Positions 18,001-28,414 of a stretch of 64,000 nucleotides of DNA are shown in pieces (the stretch's first letter is position 1; the number at the start of each line of letters is the position of its first letter). The stretch comes from CAVVFX01 sp963777595 (GTDB taxonomy: Bacteria; Acidobacteriota; Terriglobia; Bryobacterales; Bryobacteraceae). The position numbers and the translations under genes are program-made. The notes beneath the pieces were generated by a model. It ran no database searches. It was not told the origin of the DNA and saw only the letters and a list, made by a program, of their open reading frames with translations. The stretch spans positions 80,967-144,966 of the forward strand of contig CAVZRE010000072.1 in the NCBI GenBank assembly GCA_963777595.1, given 5' to 3'.

Positions 18001-21000
18001 ATCCTGGACGAGCACCTTGCGGCTGTGCCGTCCGGTCAACCAGGAGAACTCTACCTCGGTGGCGATGGCGTGGCGCGTGGATACCGCAACCGGCCCGAAC
18101 TGAACCGCGCCGCTTTCGTTCCAAACCCCCTGGGCAGTGAGCAGGCACGCCTGTTTAAAACCGGGGATATGGTTCGCTGCCGGCCCGACGGAAATCTTGA
18201 ATTCCTGGGCCGCGTCGACGATCAAGTGAAAATCCGCGGATTCCGTATCGAACCCGGCGAGATTGAAGCGGCTCTCGCCCGTCACCCGGCGGTGGCCCAA
18301 GCAGCAGTTCAGGTGTTCGAGCGTCAGCCGGGCGACAAATACCTCGCCGCTTATCTGGTGTTGTCCGCCGGCCAATCGGCTACCGCCGCAGATTTGCGAG
18401 CATTTCTTACGGATCGCTTGCCGGCCTATATGGTTCCGTCATGGTTTCAGCTTATGGACCGCCTGCCGGTGACCGCGAATGGCAAGCTGGATAAGCGCGC
18501 CCTTCCGCTTCCGGACGGGACCCGCCGTTCCCCATCCTCGAAGGCAAGTTCAACCCCACTGCGACAGGTCTCGTTTTCGCAAGAGAACCTCTGGTTGCAT
18601 GATCGACTGTACCCGGGAATCCCTGCTTACAACGTCTGCAGGGCGCTCGAGCTTGAGGGGCGGGTGGACCGGAACGCCCTGGCCGGCGCGCTCCACGCCA
18701 TCGTCGAACGCCATTCGGTGTTGCATTCTACGTTCAAGCTCGTGGGTGGCGTTCCGATGCAAGCAGTCTCTCCCGCTTGGCCATCCCCGCTGAGGGAACT
18801 GGACTTGAGCTCGAATCCCGGCGGATATCCAGCCGCACTGCGCGCCGAAGCTGAAAGACCGTTCGACCTGGCGTCTGATCTTTTGCTCCGCGCCCTGCTG
18901 ATCCGTCTCGCCCCCGCCCAAAACGTCTTAGTTCTGACCTTCCACCATATCGCGGTTGACGGATGGTCGCTCAGCATCCTGTTCCGCGAACTCAGTCAAC
19001 TGTACAGCATGCTCACCTTGGGCATCGCGCCGAGCTTACCGCAAATCCCCCTGCAATACGCCGACTATGCCGAGATGGAACGGGACCGGCTCAGCCGCGG
19101 CGAGATGAATAGCGCCCTCCATTACTGGCGCAGGCAATTGCATGGGGCCAAGACTTTGCTTCTGCCCCTGGATCATCCAAACACGCCGGCCGGACGTTTT
19201 CGCGCAGGCACGCTCGAAACGCAAATTAAAGCCCCGTTGCTCTTCCGGCTCGATCAATTAGCCCGGCGCTCAGGCGCAACATTGTTCATAGTTTTGCTCG
19301 CCGCGTTTAAGGCTTTGTTGCATCGCTCCAGCGGACAAGAAGACATTCTTGTGGGAACTCCGGTGGCCAACCGGCTGCGGGAAGAGAGTGAAGATCTCAT
19401 CGGTTTCTTCACCAATACGTTGGTGGCCCGTTCCCGAGTACAGGATAGCCAGTCATTCTGCGACCTTATCAGCATCGTTCGCGAAGTGATGTTGGACGCT
19501 TATGGCTACCAGGATGTGCCCTTCGAGAAATTGGCGGAGATCATCCAGTCCGCCGACAGTCTCTACCCGGTTTCAGTCCTTCAGGCGATTTTTGTTCTGC
19601 AAAACACCCCTGCCATGGAACTGCACCTTGCGGGAATCCGCACCCGGCTTACGAACGTCGACAACGGAACGGCGAAGGTGAATCTGACAGTCTCGATTGA
19701 GCAGCATGGCGATCAACTGATCCTCGCGACCGAATATAACGCCGACCTTTTTGAAGCAGGCACAATTGCCAGGCTGATGGCAAGCTTCAACGCCTTTCTC
19801 GAAGCGATCGCCGCCGATCCGCGCCAGGCCATCTCATCGCCGCGGCTGCCGGAACTTCCCACGACCCACCCGCCGCGCGCCCGCAAATCTCATCGTAAAC
19901 CAACCGGCATGCGCACCGGAAACGCCTTGGAAGACGACTTGATCGAACGGCGGCTCTCGCGCATGTGGGGAGATATTCTGGGAGTGCGAACCGTGAGTGC
20001 GGACGACAACTTCTTTGCGTTAGGAGGACACTCGCTGATGGCCGCCCGGCTGATTGGCCGGATTGAGAAAGAATTCGGCATCAAACTTGGTCTGAACGCC
20101 CTGTTCCAGGCCCCGACACCAAGCCGGCTTGCCCCCCTCATCCGCACCCAATTCACCCCTTCGCAAGCAGATATTATTCCCATTCAGCCGGCGGGGGCTC
20201 TTCCCCCTTTCCATTGTCTCCATGGCGGACCGATGTACTTCTGCCTCGCGCGCCTCTTGGGTCCGGATCAGCCATTTCTCGGAGTGCACGCGCTGGACCC
20301 AGACGCTGTGAGCAGTCCTTTCCGGCTGGAAGACTATGCAGCCGTCCAGGCGCAATCGATCCGCCAGGTCCAACCGGACGGTCCCTATTGTTTGGGGGGG
20401 TGGTCAGCGGCTGCGGCGTTGGCATATGAGGTTGCCCAGCAACTCCGCGCTCAGGGACAGGAAGTAAGCTTAGTGGTTTTATTCGACGGCTTAAATCCCG
20501 CCGTTTTCCAAGGCGAGGTCTCTAGGGAACGGTTCCGGGATCGGTTTACCAGGATCGCTTCCAGGGGTCGATTCCACCTCTTGAATCTCGCCCGTGGCGG
20601 CATAACAAAAGCTCTCCCATACCTCGACGACCGGTGGAAGTGGCTCCTGCTCCTCTCCCGGATCCATGCATGGTCAATGCTGTATCGTATTTATCAACGT
20701 CTGGGCTTCCGGTTGCCACGGTGGATGCGCTACTCGACTGATATCCTGATTCACTGTTTCTATCGCTACCAGCCCAAACCGTATCATGGCCGGGTACTCT
20801 TGTTCCGGCACGGCAGCCGGCCCGAGGGCAGTCTCAAGGACCCGCTCTTGGGCTGGGGCGCGTGCTTTGCCGGCGAGTTCGAGGTTTGCGAGATCCCGGG
20901 AAATCACCGAGAAATTTTTGAGGAACCGAACGTCCAGATCATGGCGGAAAAACTCTCCGCTACCCTTCGCGAAGTTCGGGAGTCCGCGCTCCAGCCGGCC

Positions 21001-21015
21001 GGCCGCAATTCCTGA
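15076..21015 (+). CDS. Two-module non-ribosomal peptide synthetase, domain order A-T-A-C-T-TE
   Basis: 1979 residues, starting at TTG with GGAGG five bases upstream. Domains: A1 about 40-535 (FTSGSTATPKG at 183); carrier T1 with phosphopantetheine Ser in LGGHSLTA at about 577; A2 about 660-1140 (YTSGSTGMPKG at about 800); C about 1163-1600 with intact HHIAVDG near 1290; T2 with LGGHSLMA near 1653; thioesterase about 1690-1965 with GGWSAAA near 1776 and a C-terminal His near 1943. The order is unusual because A2 precedes C and has no carrier directly after it. By eye the A2 pocket reads D-A-F-W-I-G-G-T-F, the classical valine code; A1 reads D-P-R-H-F-A-L-M-A, close to the Lys2 aminoadipate code. 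Product would be a dipeptide or its derivative. No MbtH, PPTase or exporter is adjacent. No frame breaks in 5.9 kb. Confidence 0.93.
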   Translation: MDFLAREESRSTPATFTLRQLDFARLPLDDPEQLLTTRAFAQWTESAPHATAIRWRRQTWSYHTLSERSNAIAYGLTRRGLKRGGVVAVTGDPSFGLIAALLGVLQSGGILLPLDPRLPLRRRQVMLREAHAAFLLSVGHDCACESIARIAIDPDIGFFPDLQVSPGPWLSHPRPGDPAYVFFTSGSTATPKGVLGCHKSLAHFLNWQRDTFSIEPADRIAQLTALSFDPVLRDVFLPLSSGGILCLPDRVVAGGGACDFAEWMFREAISVLHTGPSLAQAFLDTIDVPVELPDLRWVFFAGEPLQSSLVERWRKAFPGRYQVVNLYGPTETTMAKLYFTVPDPPLPGVQPLGCPLPQTQALVLDGAGEVCACGEAGEIVIRTPFRTLGYLNSPAEQASRFTLNPNRDDPADLLFKTGDRGRYREDGNLEFLGRLDDQVKIRGVLVNPTSVMDVLEQHPEVRYSFVFAKDDVLKAFVVCRKESATTAAELRLHLADYLPTSNVPVNIHLLERPPLQPNGKIDRTALLAGEESSSVLSPISGLPRNDIEQALTAIWTNLLLREQIGIHDDFFELGGHSLTAIRILARVRSRFKTELEIRDFFAAPTIAQMAHLIEQRRGGLAASTPSAEKVVESPVEAAGRVVAPAPPDTVYPRGSVPELFERQVKERPQAVALVHRDRRITYQELDLLANSFAHELFRRDLPAEAIVALAMDRSPELVAAMLGALKAGAAYLPLDSSYPPERLQLLLADSSARLLITQASLMERFPHWSGATLLAGDLPVVDQPAPQVTLTPESLAYVMYTSGSTGMPKGVEIPHRGIIRLVFGNDYARFGPDRVFLQMAPVSFDASTFEIWGALLHGGTCVLYPEIIPTPSALAAVLRSEAVTTLWLTSSLFNALIDDDPMVLKTVEQLLIGGEALSVSHVARALEKLPDTQLINGYGPTECTTFACCYPIPRCWTSTPNTIPIGRPIARTEVHILDEHLAAVPSGQPGELYLGGDGVARGYRNRPELNRAAFVPNPLGSEQARLFKTGDMVRCRPDGNLEFLGRVDDQVKIRGFRIEPGEIEAALARHPAVAQAAVQVFERQPGDKYLAAYLVLSAGQSATAADLRAFLTDRLPAYMVPSWFQLMDRLPVTANGKLDKRALPLPDGTRRSPSSKASSTPLRQVSFSQENLWLHDRLYPGIPAYNVCRALELEGRVDRNALAGALHAIVERHSVLHSTFKLVGGVPMQAVSPAWPSPLRELDLSSNPGGYPAALRAEAERPFDLASDLLLRALLIRLAPAQNVLVLTFHHIAVDGWSLSILFRELSQLYSMLTLGIAPSLPQIPLQYADYAEMERDRLSRGEMNSALHYWRRQLHGAKTLLLPLDHPNTPAGRFRAGTLETQIKAPLLFRLDQLARRSGATLFIVLLAAFKALLHRSSGQEDILVGTPVANRLREESEDLIGFFTNTLVARSRVQDSQSFCDLISIVREVMLDAYGYQDVPFEKLAEIIQSADSLYPVSVLQAIFVLQNTPAMELHLAGIRTRLTNVDNGTAKVNLTVSIEQHGDQLILATEYNADLFEAGTIARLMASFNAFLEAIAADPRQAISSPRLPELPTTHPPRARKSHRKPTGMRTGNALEDDLIERRLSRMWGDILGVRTVSADDNFFALGGHSLMAARLIGRIEKEFGIKLGLNALFQAPTPSRLAPLIRTQFTPSQADIIPIQPAGALPPFHCLHGGPMYFCLARLLGPDQPFLGVHALDPDAVSSPFRLEDYAAVQAQSIRQVQPDGPYCLGGWSAAAALAYEVAQQLRAQGQEVSLVVLFDGLNPAVFQGEVSRERFRDRFTRIASRGRFHLLNLARGGITKALPYLDDRWKWLLLLSRIHAWSMLYRIYQRLGFRLPRWMRYSTDILIHCFYRYQPKPYHGRVLLFRHGSRPEGSLKDPLLGWGACFAGEFEVCEIPGNHREIFEEPNVQIMAEKLSATLREVRESALQPAGRNS

Positions 21016-21102
21016 CTCCGTGAGCTTCCGCCGAAAGCCGCGTCGAAATCTGATGTTCTTCAGCGCTTCGCCTGTTCGCGCCGGAACAAACGCCAAGTTT
21101 GC

Positions 21103-21783
21103 CTAGTACGCACCTTCCGCCGCTAAAGCCCCCGCCACGATAGCCACGCCGGAACTGGTTCCGATGCGCGTGGCGCCCGCATCCACCATTTTTTTCAAAT
21201 CGGCTAGCGAGCGAATGCCTCCGGATGCTTTCACTCCGGTCAAAGCTCCTACCGTTTGCCGCATCAACGCGACATCCTCCACCGTAGCGCCGCCCGTGGA
21301 AAAACCCGTCGAAGTCTTGACAAAATCGGCCCCACCTTCCACGGCGAGCTGGCAGGCCGTTATTTTCTGTGTACTGGTCAGTAGACAGCACTCCAGAATC
21401 ACCTTGACGATTGCGCCGGCCCCGTGACTTTCTTCCACGACACCTCGAATGTCGGCGAGCACCGCAGCCAGGTCGCCGGACTTCATGGCTCCGATATTGA
21501 GCACCATGTCGATCTCCTGCGCGCCCGAGCGAAGCGCTTTTCCCGCTTCGAACATCTTGGTGGACGTCACGTTGGCGCCCAACGGAAATCCCACAACCGT
21601 GCACGTCTTCACCGCAACGCCCATTAATTCCTGTGCGGCGACAGGCACCCAATAGGGATTTACACACACACTCGCAAACTCTTGCTCACGAGCTTCGCTG
21701 CAAAGCTTCACTATCTGGTCGTAGGTTGCGTCGGGTTTTAGCAGAGTGTGGTCGATCAAACGGGCGATTTCTGAATTCAGCAT
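21103..21783 (-). CDS. deoC: Deoxyribose-phosphate aldolase
   Basis: 226 residues, the normal length. Active-site lysines are visible in IVKVILECCLL and in FVKTSTGFSTGGAT, the latter the Schiff-base lysine of the family. It cleaves 2-deoxyribose-5-phosphate to acetaldehyde and glyceraldehyde-3-phosphate in deoxynucleoside salvage. It is convergent with the NRPS gene (87-base gap) and its start is 34 bases from the divergent NicO gene, so the two share a very small promoter region. No other deo genes are near. Confidence 0.95.
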   Translation of the reverse strand: MLNSEIARLIDHTLLKPDATYDQIVKLCSEAREQEFASVCVNPYWVPVAAQELMGVAVKTCTVVGFPLGANVTSTKMFEAGKALRSGAQEIDMVLNIGAMKSGDLAAVLADIRGVVEESHGAGAIVKVILECCLLTSTQKITACQLAVEGGADFVKTSTGFSTGGATVEDVALMRQTVGALTGVKASGGIRSLADLKKMVDAGATRIGTSSGVAIVAGALAAEGAY

Positions 21784-21817
21784 CTATTCCATCGTACAAT
21801 TCGTATGGGTCAATGTG

Positions 21818-23578
21818 ATGCAACGCGCCCGTCTTGCGATTTTCGCTGGCTTTTGTGCCAGCCTGCTTTTCGCCCACCCGATGGGCAACTTCAGTGTCAA
21901 TCATTACGCGCGAATCCTGCCGCACGATGGCGGCGCGAACATCTCCTACGTTATCGACTTCGCCGAAATTCCTACTTTCGAGCTGTTCCAGAAGTGGAAT
22001 CTGCAGGCCACTAGCCCGCAATCCGCTCTGGATCATCGGGCTACGGAGGAAGCGCGCGGCTGGGTTCGCAACCTCTCTGTCACGATCGGCGGAGTGAAGG
22101 TTCAGCCCCGTTTTGAGGGCGCCACGATGACCTTGACCGATGGGGTCGGCGGCATGAAGGTGATGCGCGTCCAGATGCGAGTCGCTGTCGCCGGCGGCCC
22201 CGGGAAATTGCAATACGAGGACCGGAACTACCCGGAGCGGACCGGTTGGAAAGAGGTGGTCATTGGGACGGGTCCCGATCGCAGCCAGGCTCTGACAGCC
22301 TATCCGACCGATCCCACCGTTCCGCAACCCCAGGATCTGCGCGCCGCGGTAGACATCTCAGGCAGTGGTCCAATTGTGGCACAAGCCGCACCGCTGGCAG
22401 CCGCACCGTCCGTCTCTGAGACTGACCGGCCGCGGCTGGAGTCGAAGCCCGCTTCCCCGGTGCCCGTCGAAGCCAAATCGCTGGCTCGGCCCCCCGCGAC
22501 ATCCGCCACACCAGCGCAACCCGACTCCATGGGATCGCTCAAGCGAGGCGACTATCTCTCCAACGCGTTGCACGGTGGCCAGATCACCTTCGGTGTCGGC
22601 CTGGTTTGCATGCTGGTGGCGTTCGGCTTGGGCGCTTTGCATGCGTTCGAACCCGGCCACGGCAAAACGATGGTCGCGGCCTATTTGGTAGGCTCGCGCG
22701 GTACTCCGAAGCACGCGGTGCTCCTTGGGTTCATGACGACGTTTACCCATACCGTCAGCGTCTTCCTGCTCGGCTTCGTCACGCTGTTCCTCTCTCGCTA
22801 TATCATGCCCGAGAAGATGACTAAGGTATTAGGTGTGGTTTCGGGGCTCTCCATCGTGTGGATCGGCGGGATCATGCTCTATCGGCGATGGAGCAAGCTG
22901 GCGAGCTCGCAATCCCCTGCACACCACCACCATGATCACGGTCATTCCCACACCCACCCACCGGCGCATGAACACGCTGCGGTTGCGGTGCACGCGCACC
23001 ATGAACACGGGCACGAAGTGGCTCACTCGAAAGCCTCGCACTCCCACGATCACGACCATGCGCATGGTCACGAGCATGCGCATGGCCACGAGCATGACCA
23101 CGGTCACGAGCATGACCACGGTCACGAGCATGACCACGGTCACACCCACGATCACGGCCACACCCACGATCACGACCACACTCACACGCATGACCACGAC
23201 CACGCGCACGGTCACGCCCATCATCACGTGCCGGAAGGCGACATCACCATGGGCAGTCTCATCGCCTTAGGAGCCAGCGGAGGCATGGTGCCCTGTCCCG
23301 CGGCGTTGATTCTTCTCCTGACGTGCATCTCGCTCGGCCGGCCCGGCTTCGGCATGATGCTCCTTTTGTCGTTCAGCGTAGGCCTCGCGATCGTCCTCAT
23401 GGCAACCGGCATGGTCGTTCTCTTCGCTAAGAATCTGGTCCCTGAGCGGCACCGAAATGCCGAAAGCCCATTCATGCGCCTGATGCCGGTCGTTTCGGCA
23501 GCTCTAATCTTGATCGTCGGCATCGTCATGACCGGCGTTTCGCTCGGCTGGCTCCCGGCCGTCCGATTCCTCGGTTGA
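21818..23578 (+). CDS. NicO-family nickel/cobalt exporter (RcnA-like) with long His-rich loop
   Basis: About 586 residues from the ATG at 21818; the frame is open from 21746, but the earlier start overlaps deoC and precedes the signal peptide (RLAIFAGFCASLLFAHPMGNF). The first ~210 residues are a periplasmic domain seen in some NicO proteins. The permease part follows with the signature HAFEPGHGKTMVAAYLVG. A loop of about 105 residues (roughly 370-470) is almost entirely His, Asp, Glu and Gly with HGHEHDHGHEHDHG-type repeats, then further membrane helices and a second motif GASGGMVPCPAALILLL. It should export Ni2+ or Co2+; the loop probably binds metal. No metal regulator is adjacent. Confidence 0.9.
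   Translation: MQRARLAIFAGFCASLLFAHPMGNFSVNHYARILPHDGGANISYVIDFAEIPTFELFQKWNLQATSPQSALDHRATEEARGWVRNLSVTIGGVKVQPRFEGATMTLTDGVGGMKVMRVQMRVAVAGGPGKLQYEDRNYPERTGWKEVVIGTGPDRSQALTAYPTDPTVPQPQDLRAAVDISGSGPIVAQAAPLAAAPSVSETDRPRLESKPASPVPVEAKSLARPPATSATPAQPDSMGSLKRGDYLSNALHGGQITFGVGLVCMLVAFGLGALHAFEPGHGKTMVAAYLVGSRGTPKHAVLLGFMTTFTHTVSVFLLGFVTLFLSRYIMPEKMTKVLGVVSGLSIVWIGGIMLYRRWSKLASSQSPAHHHHDHGHSHTHPPAHEHAAVAVHAHHEHGHEVAHSKASHSHDHDHAHGHEHAHGHEHDHGHEHDHGHEHDHGHTHDHGHTHDHDHTHTHDHDHAHGHAHHHVPEGDITMGSLIALGASGGMVPCPAALILLLTCISLGRPGFGMMLLLSFSVGLAIVLMATGMVVLFAKNLVPERHRNAESPFMRLMPVVSAALILIVGIVMTGVSLGWLPAVRFLG
22918..23226 (+). repeat. In-frame His-rich repeat DNA within the NicO gene
   Basis: About 300 bases are built of CATGACCACGGTCACGAG-like units and shorter CAC/CAT/GAC/GAG variants. 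The best tandem copies (about 23089-23145) are 18-base units encoding HGHEHD. The repeats stay in frame with no stop, and copy number could vary by slippage without breaking the protein. Confidence 0.75.
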
Positions 23579-23758
23579 GCTTCGTACTCGATAACGCCTG
23601 CTCGACAGCACAAATTATGTGCGTGCGCTAACCATTTCGGCCGATCCGACGCCTTCTTCCTGGGGAGAGCTGAATCGGACGCTCTCCAGCCATCATCCGT
23701 AACATTTACCACCCTAGTGCTTGTAAACTTATAGTTATTGCGCCGGAGACCCTGAGAA

Positions 23759-26700
23759 GTGTGGATCGTTAAACTAGCATTACGCCGCCCGTACACGTTT
23801 GTCGTCATGGCGGTTCTTATCGCAGTCCTGGGCGGACTCGCGATCGTCTCGATGCCAAAGGACATTTTCCCTTACATCGATATCCCCGTTGTCAGCGTAA
23901 TCTGGAGTTATAACGGCATTTCTCCCGACGAAATGGCCGGACGCATTACCACCGTTTTCGAGCGCGGCCTCACCAGCACCGTCAACGACATCGAGCACAT
24001 TGAATCGTCTTCTTACAATGGCGTTTCCGTCATTCGGATCTTCTTTCAGCCCAACGTGAAGATCGACTTGGCTATAGCTCAAGTGGTGGCCGTATGTCAG
24101 CCGATCCAGCGCATCTTGCCGCCAGGGATTTTTCCGCCGGGTGTCATTAAGTTCGACGCTTCGAGCGTTCCCATTCTGCAGTTGAGCCTGAGTAGCAAGA
24201 CGCTTGAGCGAGCAGGAGCTCTACGATCTTGGCGCCAACTTCATCCGTACCCAGCTGGCCACCATCCAGGGAGCGACCATCCCTCCTCCCTACGGAGGAA
24301 AGCAGCGCAACATTATGGTGGACCTGGATCCGGAGGCGATGTATTCGCACGGCCTCTCCGCGACCGACATAACCAACGCGGTAAACAATCAGAATCTGAT
24401 CCTGCCGTCGGGCACCGCCAAAATGGGCGACCGCGAATACTTCGTTCACCTCAACAGCAGCCCGACCACAGTCGCCGGCTTGAACGATCTTCCCGTGAAA
24501 ACGGTGAATGGCGCGGTGGTCTACATGCGCGATGTCGCACAGGTCCGCGACGGGTTTCTCGTGCAGAGCAATATCGTCCGAGTCAACGGCCGTCGTTCAG
24601 CGCTGATGACCGTCATCAAGAACGGCCAGGCTTCCACTCTCGATATCGTCAAATCCATCAAGGCGACGCTCCCGAAGGTGATGGCGGGTATGCCGGCCTC
24701 CCTCAGTGTCCAACCCCTGTTCGATCAGAGCCTGTTCGTCAGCGCTGCCATCAAGCGGAGTAATCCGCGAAGGTTTAATTGCAGCCGGCTTGACTGCCGT
24801 GATGATCCTGCTTTTTCTTGGAAGCTGGCGCAGCACCGTCATTGTCTGCACTTCGATTCCGCTTTCGATTCTCACTTCCTGCATCGTCTTGTGGTGCTGT
24901 GGCTACACCATCAATGTCATGACGCTCGGCGGCATGGCGCTCGCTGTCGGAATTCTGGTCGACGACGCTACCGTGGAAATCGAAAACGTCCACCGCAATA
25001 TGGGCATGGCGAAACCGCTGACGCGTGGCCATTCTCGATGGCGCCCAGCAGATCGCGCTCCCGTCCTTCGTCTCCACTCTCGCCATCTGCATCGTCTTCG
25101 TTCCGGTTCTGCTGCTTACCGGATCCGCGAAGTTTCTGTTTACTCCGCTTGCGCTGGCTGTGGCGTTTGCCATGCTGATGTCCTACTTCCTGACCCGTAC
25201 GCTGGTCCCGACCATGGTCCACTACATGTTGCGCCCGGAAGTGGAAATCTACGCCAACGGCGAGGAGGGTCTCGAGAACGCGACTGGCCCCTTCTGGAAA
25301 ACGCACCACGCGTTCAACAAGAAGTTCGAAAAGATGCGGGGCAAGTACCGAACGCTCTTAGGCTGGTGCTTGCACCATCGCGTGCGAGTCACCGCGATCT
25401 ACGTTCTTTTTGTCGTCGCTTCTCTTTTCCTGGTCCTCGTGACCGGCACGGACTTCTTTCCGTACGTCGACTCCGGCCAGATCCGGTTGCATGTGCGCGC
25501 CCCGGAAGGCACCCGCATCGAGGAAACCGAACGCGTTTTCGGCGAAGTGGAGCAAACCATTCGTGAAACCCTGCAACCCGGCGAGTTAACCGGTATCACC
25601 GACAACATCGGTCTGCCCAACTCGTCGTTCGTCGCTGGCATGGGGCGACTCCGCCACCATCAGTGCGGCGGACGGCGAAATTCTTATCTCGCTCAATCAG
25701 GAGCATCACCGTCCGACCGAACAGGTCCAGCGGATGCTCCGCAAAGCGCTGCGGGAGCGGTACCAGGACGAAGTCTTCTTCTTCCAGGCCGCCAATATTA
25801 CCAATCAGATTCTCAATTTCGGCCTGCCCGCGCCCATCGACGTTCAGGTGGTTTCGCGTGACGCGGCCGCCGGCTACAAGATCGCCGAGGAAATCGAGCG
25901 CAAAGTCGCCATCGTTCCCGGCGCGGTCGACGTTCACATCAACCAGCAGGTCCATACGCCGCAGATCGAGGTGAACGTCGATCGCAGCAAGGCCGATCAG
26001 GCCGGCCTCACCCAGCGAGACGTCGCCAATAGCGTGCTGATCTCGCTCAGTTCGAGCGGCCAGACGGCGCCCAACCAGTGGCTCAATCCCGTCAACGGAG
26101 TGAACTACCAGGTCGCCGTGCAGACCCCGCAGTTCAAGATCGATTCCATGGACGCGCTCGGCCGCACCCCGATCACCAGCGGCGCCGGAGGGCAGACCGC
26201 AGCTACTCAACAATCTGGTCAGCAATGTCCATCGAGGACTCACCACCTCGCTGGTCAATCACTACAACGTGCAGCCGGTTTTCGACGTTTTCGCGAACGT
26301 CGATCAGCGCGACCTCGGCGGCGTGGTTGGCGATATCGAGAAGATCATGAAAGAGACCAAGATCCCGAAGGCGTCTACGATCGTGCTGCGCGGCCAGGCG
26401 GACACCATGAAGACCTCCTTCCGCCGCCTGGGTCTCGGTGTGCTGTTTGCGATCCTGCTGGTATACCTTCTGATGGTGGTTAATTTCCAATCGTGGCTGG
26501 ATCCGTTTATCATTCTGACCGCGCTGCCGGGCGCGTTCGCGGGAATTCTCTGGATGCTCTTCGCCACCCAGACGACCATCAACGTGCCGTCTCTGATGGG
26601 CGCTATCATGGCCATCGGCGTGGCCACGGCCAACAGTATTCTGCTCGTGACTTTCGCCAATGACGAGCGCGCGGATGGCAAGAACGAAATCGAAGCCGCC

Positions 26701-26985
26701 ATTTCGGCCGGCTATACGCGCATCCGTCCGGTGCTGATGACCGCACTGGCCATGGTCATCGGTATGCTTCCCATGTCACTCGGTATGGGCGAAGGCGGTG
26801 AGCAAAACGCGCCGCTCGGACGCGCGGTGATTGGTGGGCTGCTCTTCGCAACTTTCAGTACGCTATTTTTTGTCCCGATCGTGTATAGTTTCCTTCGTAA
26901 GAAGCCGCCGGTCGACCAAGACGAACAGATTGAACATGAGCGGCACGAGACCCTGGCTCCCCATCACCCCGTGGTGCATGCTTGA
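23759..26985 (+). pseudogene. RND efflux transporter (HAE/AcrB type), five apparent one-base insertions
   Basis: Read across frames this is a complete inner-membrane RND pump: N-terminal LALRRPYTFVVMAVLIAVLGG, porter domains, the GILVDDATVEIENVHRNM motif with paired acidic residues in TM4, and a full C-terminal half ending FFVPIVYSFLRKK. The frame changes near 24204, 24753, 25027, 25642 and 26190. Each is restored by deleting one base from a short homopolymer, and 3227 bases minus five is exactly 1074 codons. Consensus error is therefore more likely than decay. GTG start at 23759. The pump works with the adaptor encoded next; no outer-membrane channel is adjacent. Substrates unknown. Confidence 0.85.
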
Positions 26986-27002
26986 CCGCAGGAGTGCCAC
27001 CG

Positions 27003-28411
27003 ATGAAAGAGAACCTGATGCCCATTACTGAAGAACCAAAACTGTTGGAAGCGCCGGTTGAGGGCCGTCCCGCCTCTCATCCCAAATCCGCCTCCCACAC
27101 GAGCATCACATCGCGGCCTGGAAGGTATTTCTGGCTGCGATCCTGCTGGCGGGTGTGGTGGCAGCGGTCGGTTTAGCCGGCTATCTGCCGCGCAAACAAC
27201 GCGAGGCAGCGGCTGCCAGCGCCGCAAGCGAAGAAAAGAACGATTTGCCGGTGGTCACTGCCGCGCGGGTTCGCAGGGCCGCGCAGGACAGTGAAGTACT
27301 GCTGCCCGGCACGCTTTCCGCGCTCGTCGAAGCGTCCATCTACGCCCGCGCTCCCGGCTACGTACGCAAACGTTACGTCGATATCGGCGATCGGGTGCGC
27401 GAAGGGCAATTGATGGCGGAGATCGATGCGCCGGAGCTCGACCAACAGGTTGCGCAAGCGCGCGCCGCCGTATCCCAGGCTGAGCAACAACTCTCCCAGG
27501 CCCGTGCGGCGCTGGTCCAGGCGGAGTCGCAGCGCGATATCGCCAAGATTACCAGCCAGCGCTACAACAACCTGGTGGGACGAGGCGCCATCGCCCGGCA
27601 GGACGCCGACACGCAGGAATCCACCTACAAGACTTCGCAAGCGTTAGTCGACGCTCAGGAAGCCAACGTCCGCGCTTCTCAGGACAACGTGAAACAGTCG
27701 CAAGCGAACCTGGAACGCGTGATTGCTTTACAGGATTACAAGAGCGTGAAGGCGCCTTTTAACGGCATCGTGACGGCTCGCAATGTCGATGCCGGAGCCT
27801 TGATTTCGGCCAGCGGAGCGGGACTCGGAGCTTCGCCGATGAGCGTCGGGGGCGCCCAGGCGGCGAATGGCAACGAGATGTTCCGCGTGGCGCAGATCGG
27901 CACCATTCGAATGTTGACCAGCGTCCCGCAGGCCAACGCCACTGACGTGTACGTGGGAATGCCCGCCGATTTGACGGTGCACGAATTTCAGGGCCGCAAA
28001 TTCCCGGGGAAAGTGACCCGCACCGCGAACTCGCTCGACCCCACTTCCCGCACCTTGCTGGTGGAAGTGCAGGTGCCCAACCCCGACGGCAAACTCCTTC
28101 CCGGCATGTATGCCGAAGTGCATTTCCTCAGTCATCGCGCCGTGCCTCCGCTGCTGGTGCCGGGCGATACGCTGATTGCCGGGGCGGACGGATTACGGGT
28201 CGCCGTCCTGTCGGATGCTCCGCAGGAAGGCAAAGGTGCGAAGAGAGTCCATATCGAGTCCGTTCAGATCGGCCGGGATTATGGGACGGAAACGGAAATC
28301 CTCAGCGGCCTCGCGGGACATGAATTGCTGGTCGTTAATCCCGGCGACGAAGTGAAGGAAGGCGCGTTCGTTAAAGCGGAAGGCGCACAGAAGCCCGCAG
28401 CCAAGAAATAG
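27003..28411 (+). CDS. RND periplasmic adaptor (membrane fusion protein), N-terminal frame break
   Basis: About 469 residues. An N-terminal polar stretch and membrane anchor (WKVFLAAILLAGVVAAVGLAGYL) are in different frames: the first 35 or so codons (from ATG 27003, with GGAG upstream) and the rest (from about 27115) need one base added or two removed. The main body is intact: a lipoyl half-motif (YARAPGYVRKRYVDIGDRVREGQLMAEI), a long alpha-hairpin rich in Gln and Ala (about residues 95-190), the second lipoyl half (KAPFNGIVTARNVDAG), and beta-barrel and membrane-proximal domains. It links the RND pump upstream (17-base gap) to an outer-membrane channel encoded elsewhere. Confidence 0.87.
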
Positions 28412-28414
28412 CTT

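Noticed and set aside
22918..23226. Regular spaced repeats resembling a CRISPR-like array
   Set aside because: There are no unique spacers. The units are in frame and code for the His-rich loop of the NicO exporter.
23759..26985. Programmed frameshifting or a decayed RND pump
   Set aside because: All five sites are one-base gains in short runs with no slippery heptamer plus pseudoknot, and the same error occurs in unrelated genes, so consensus error is simpler.
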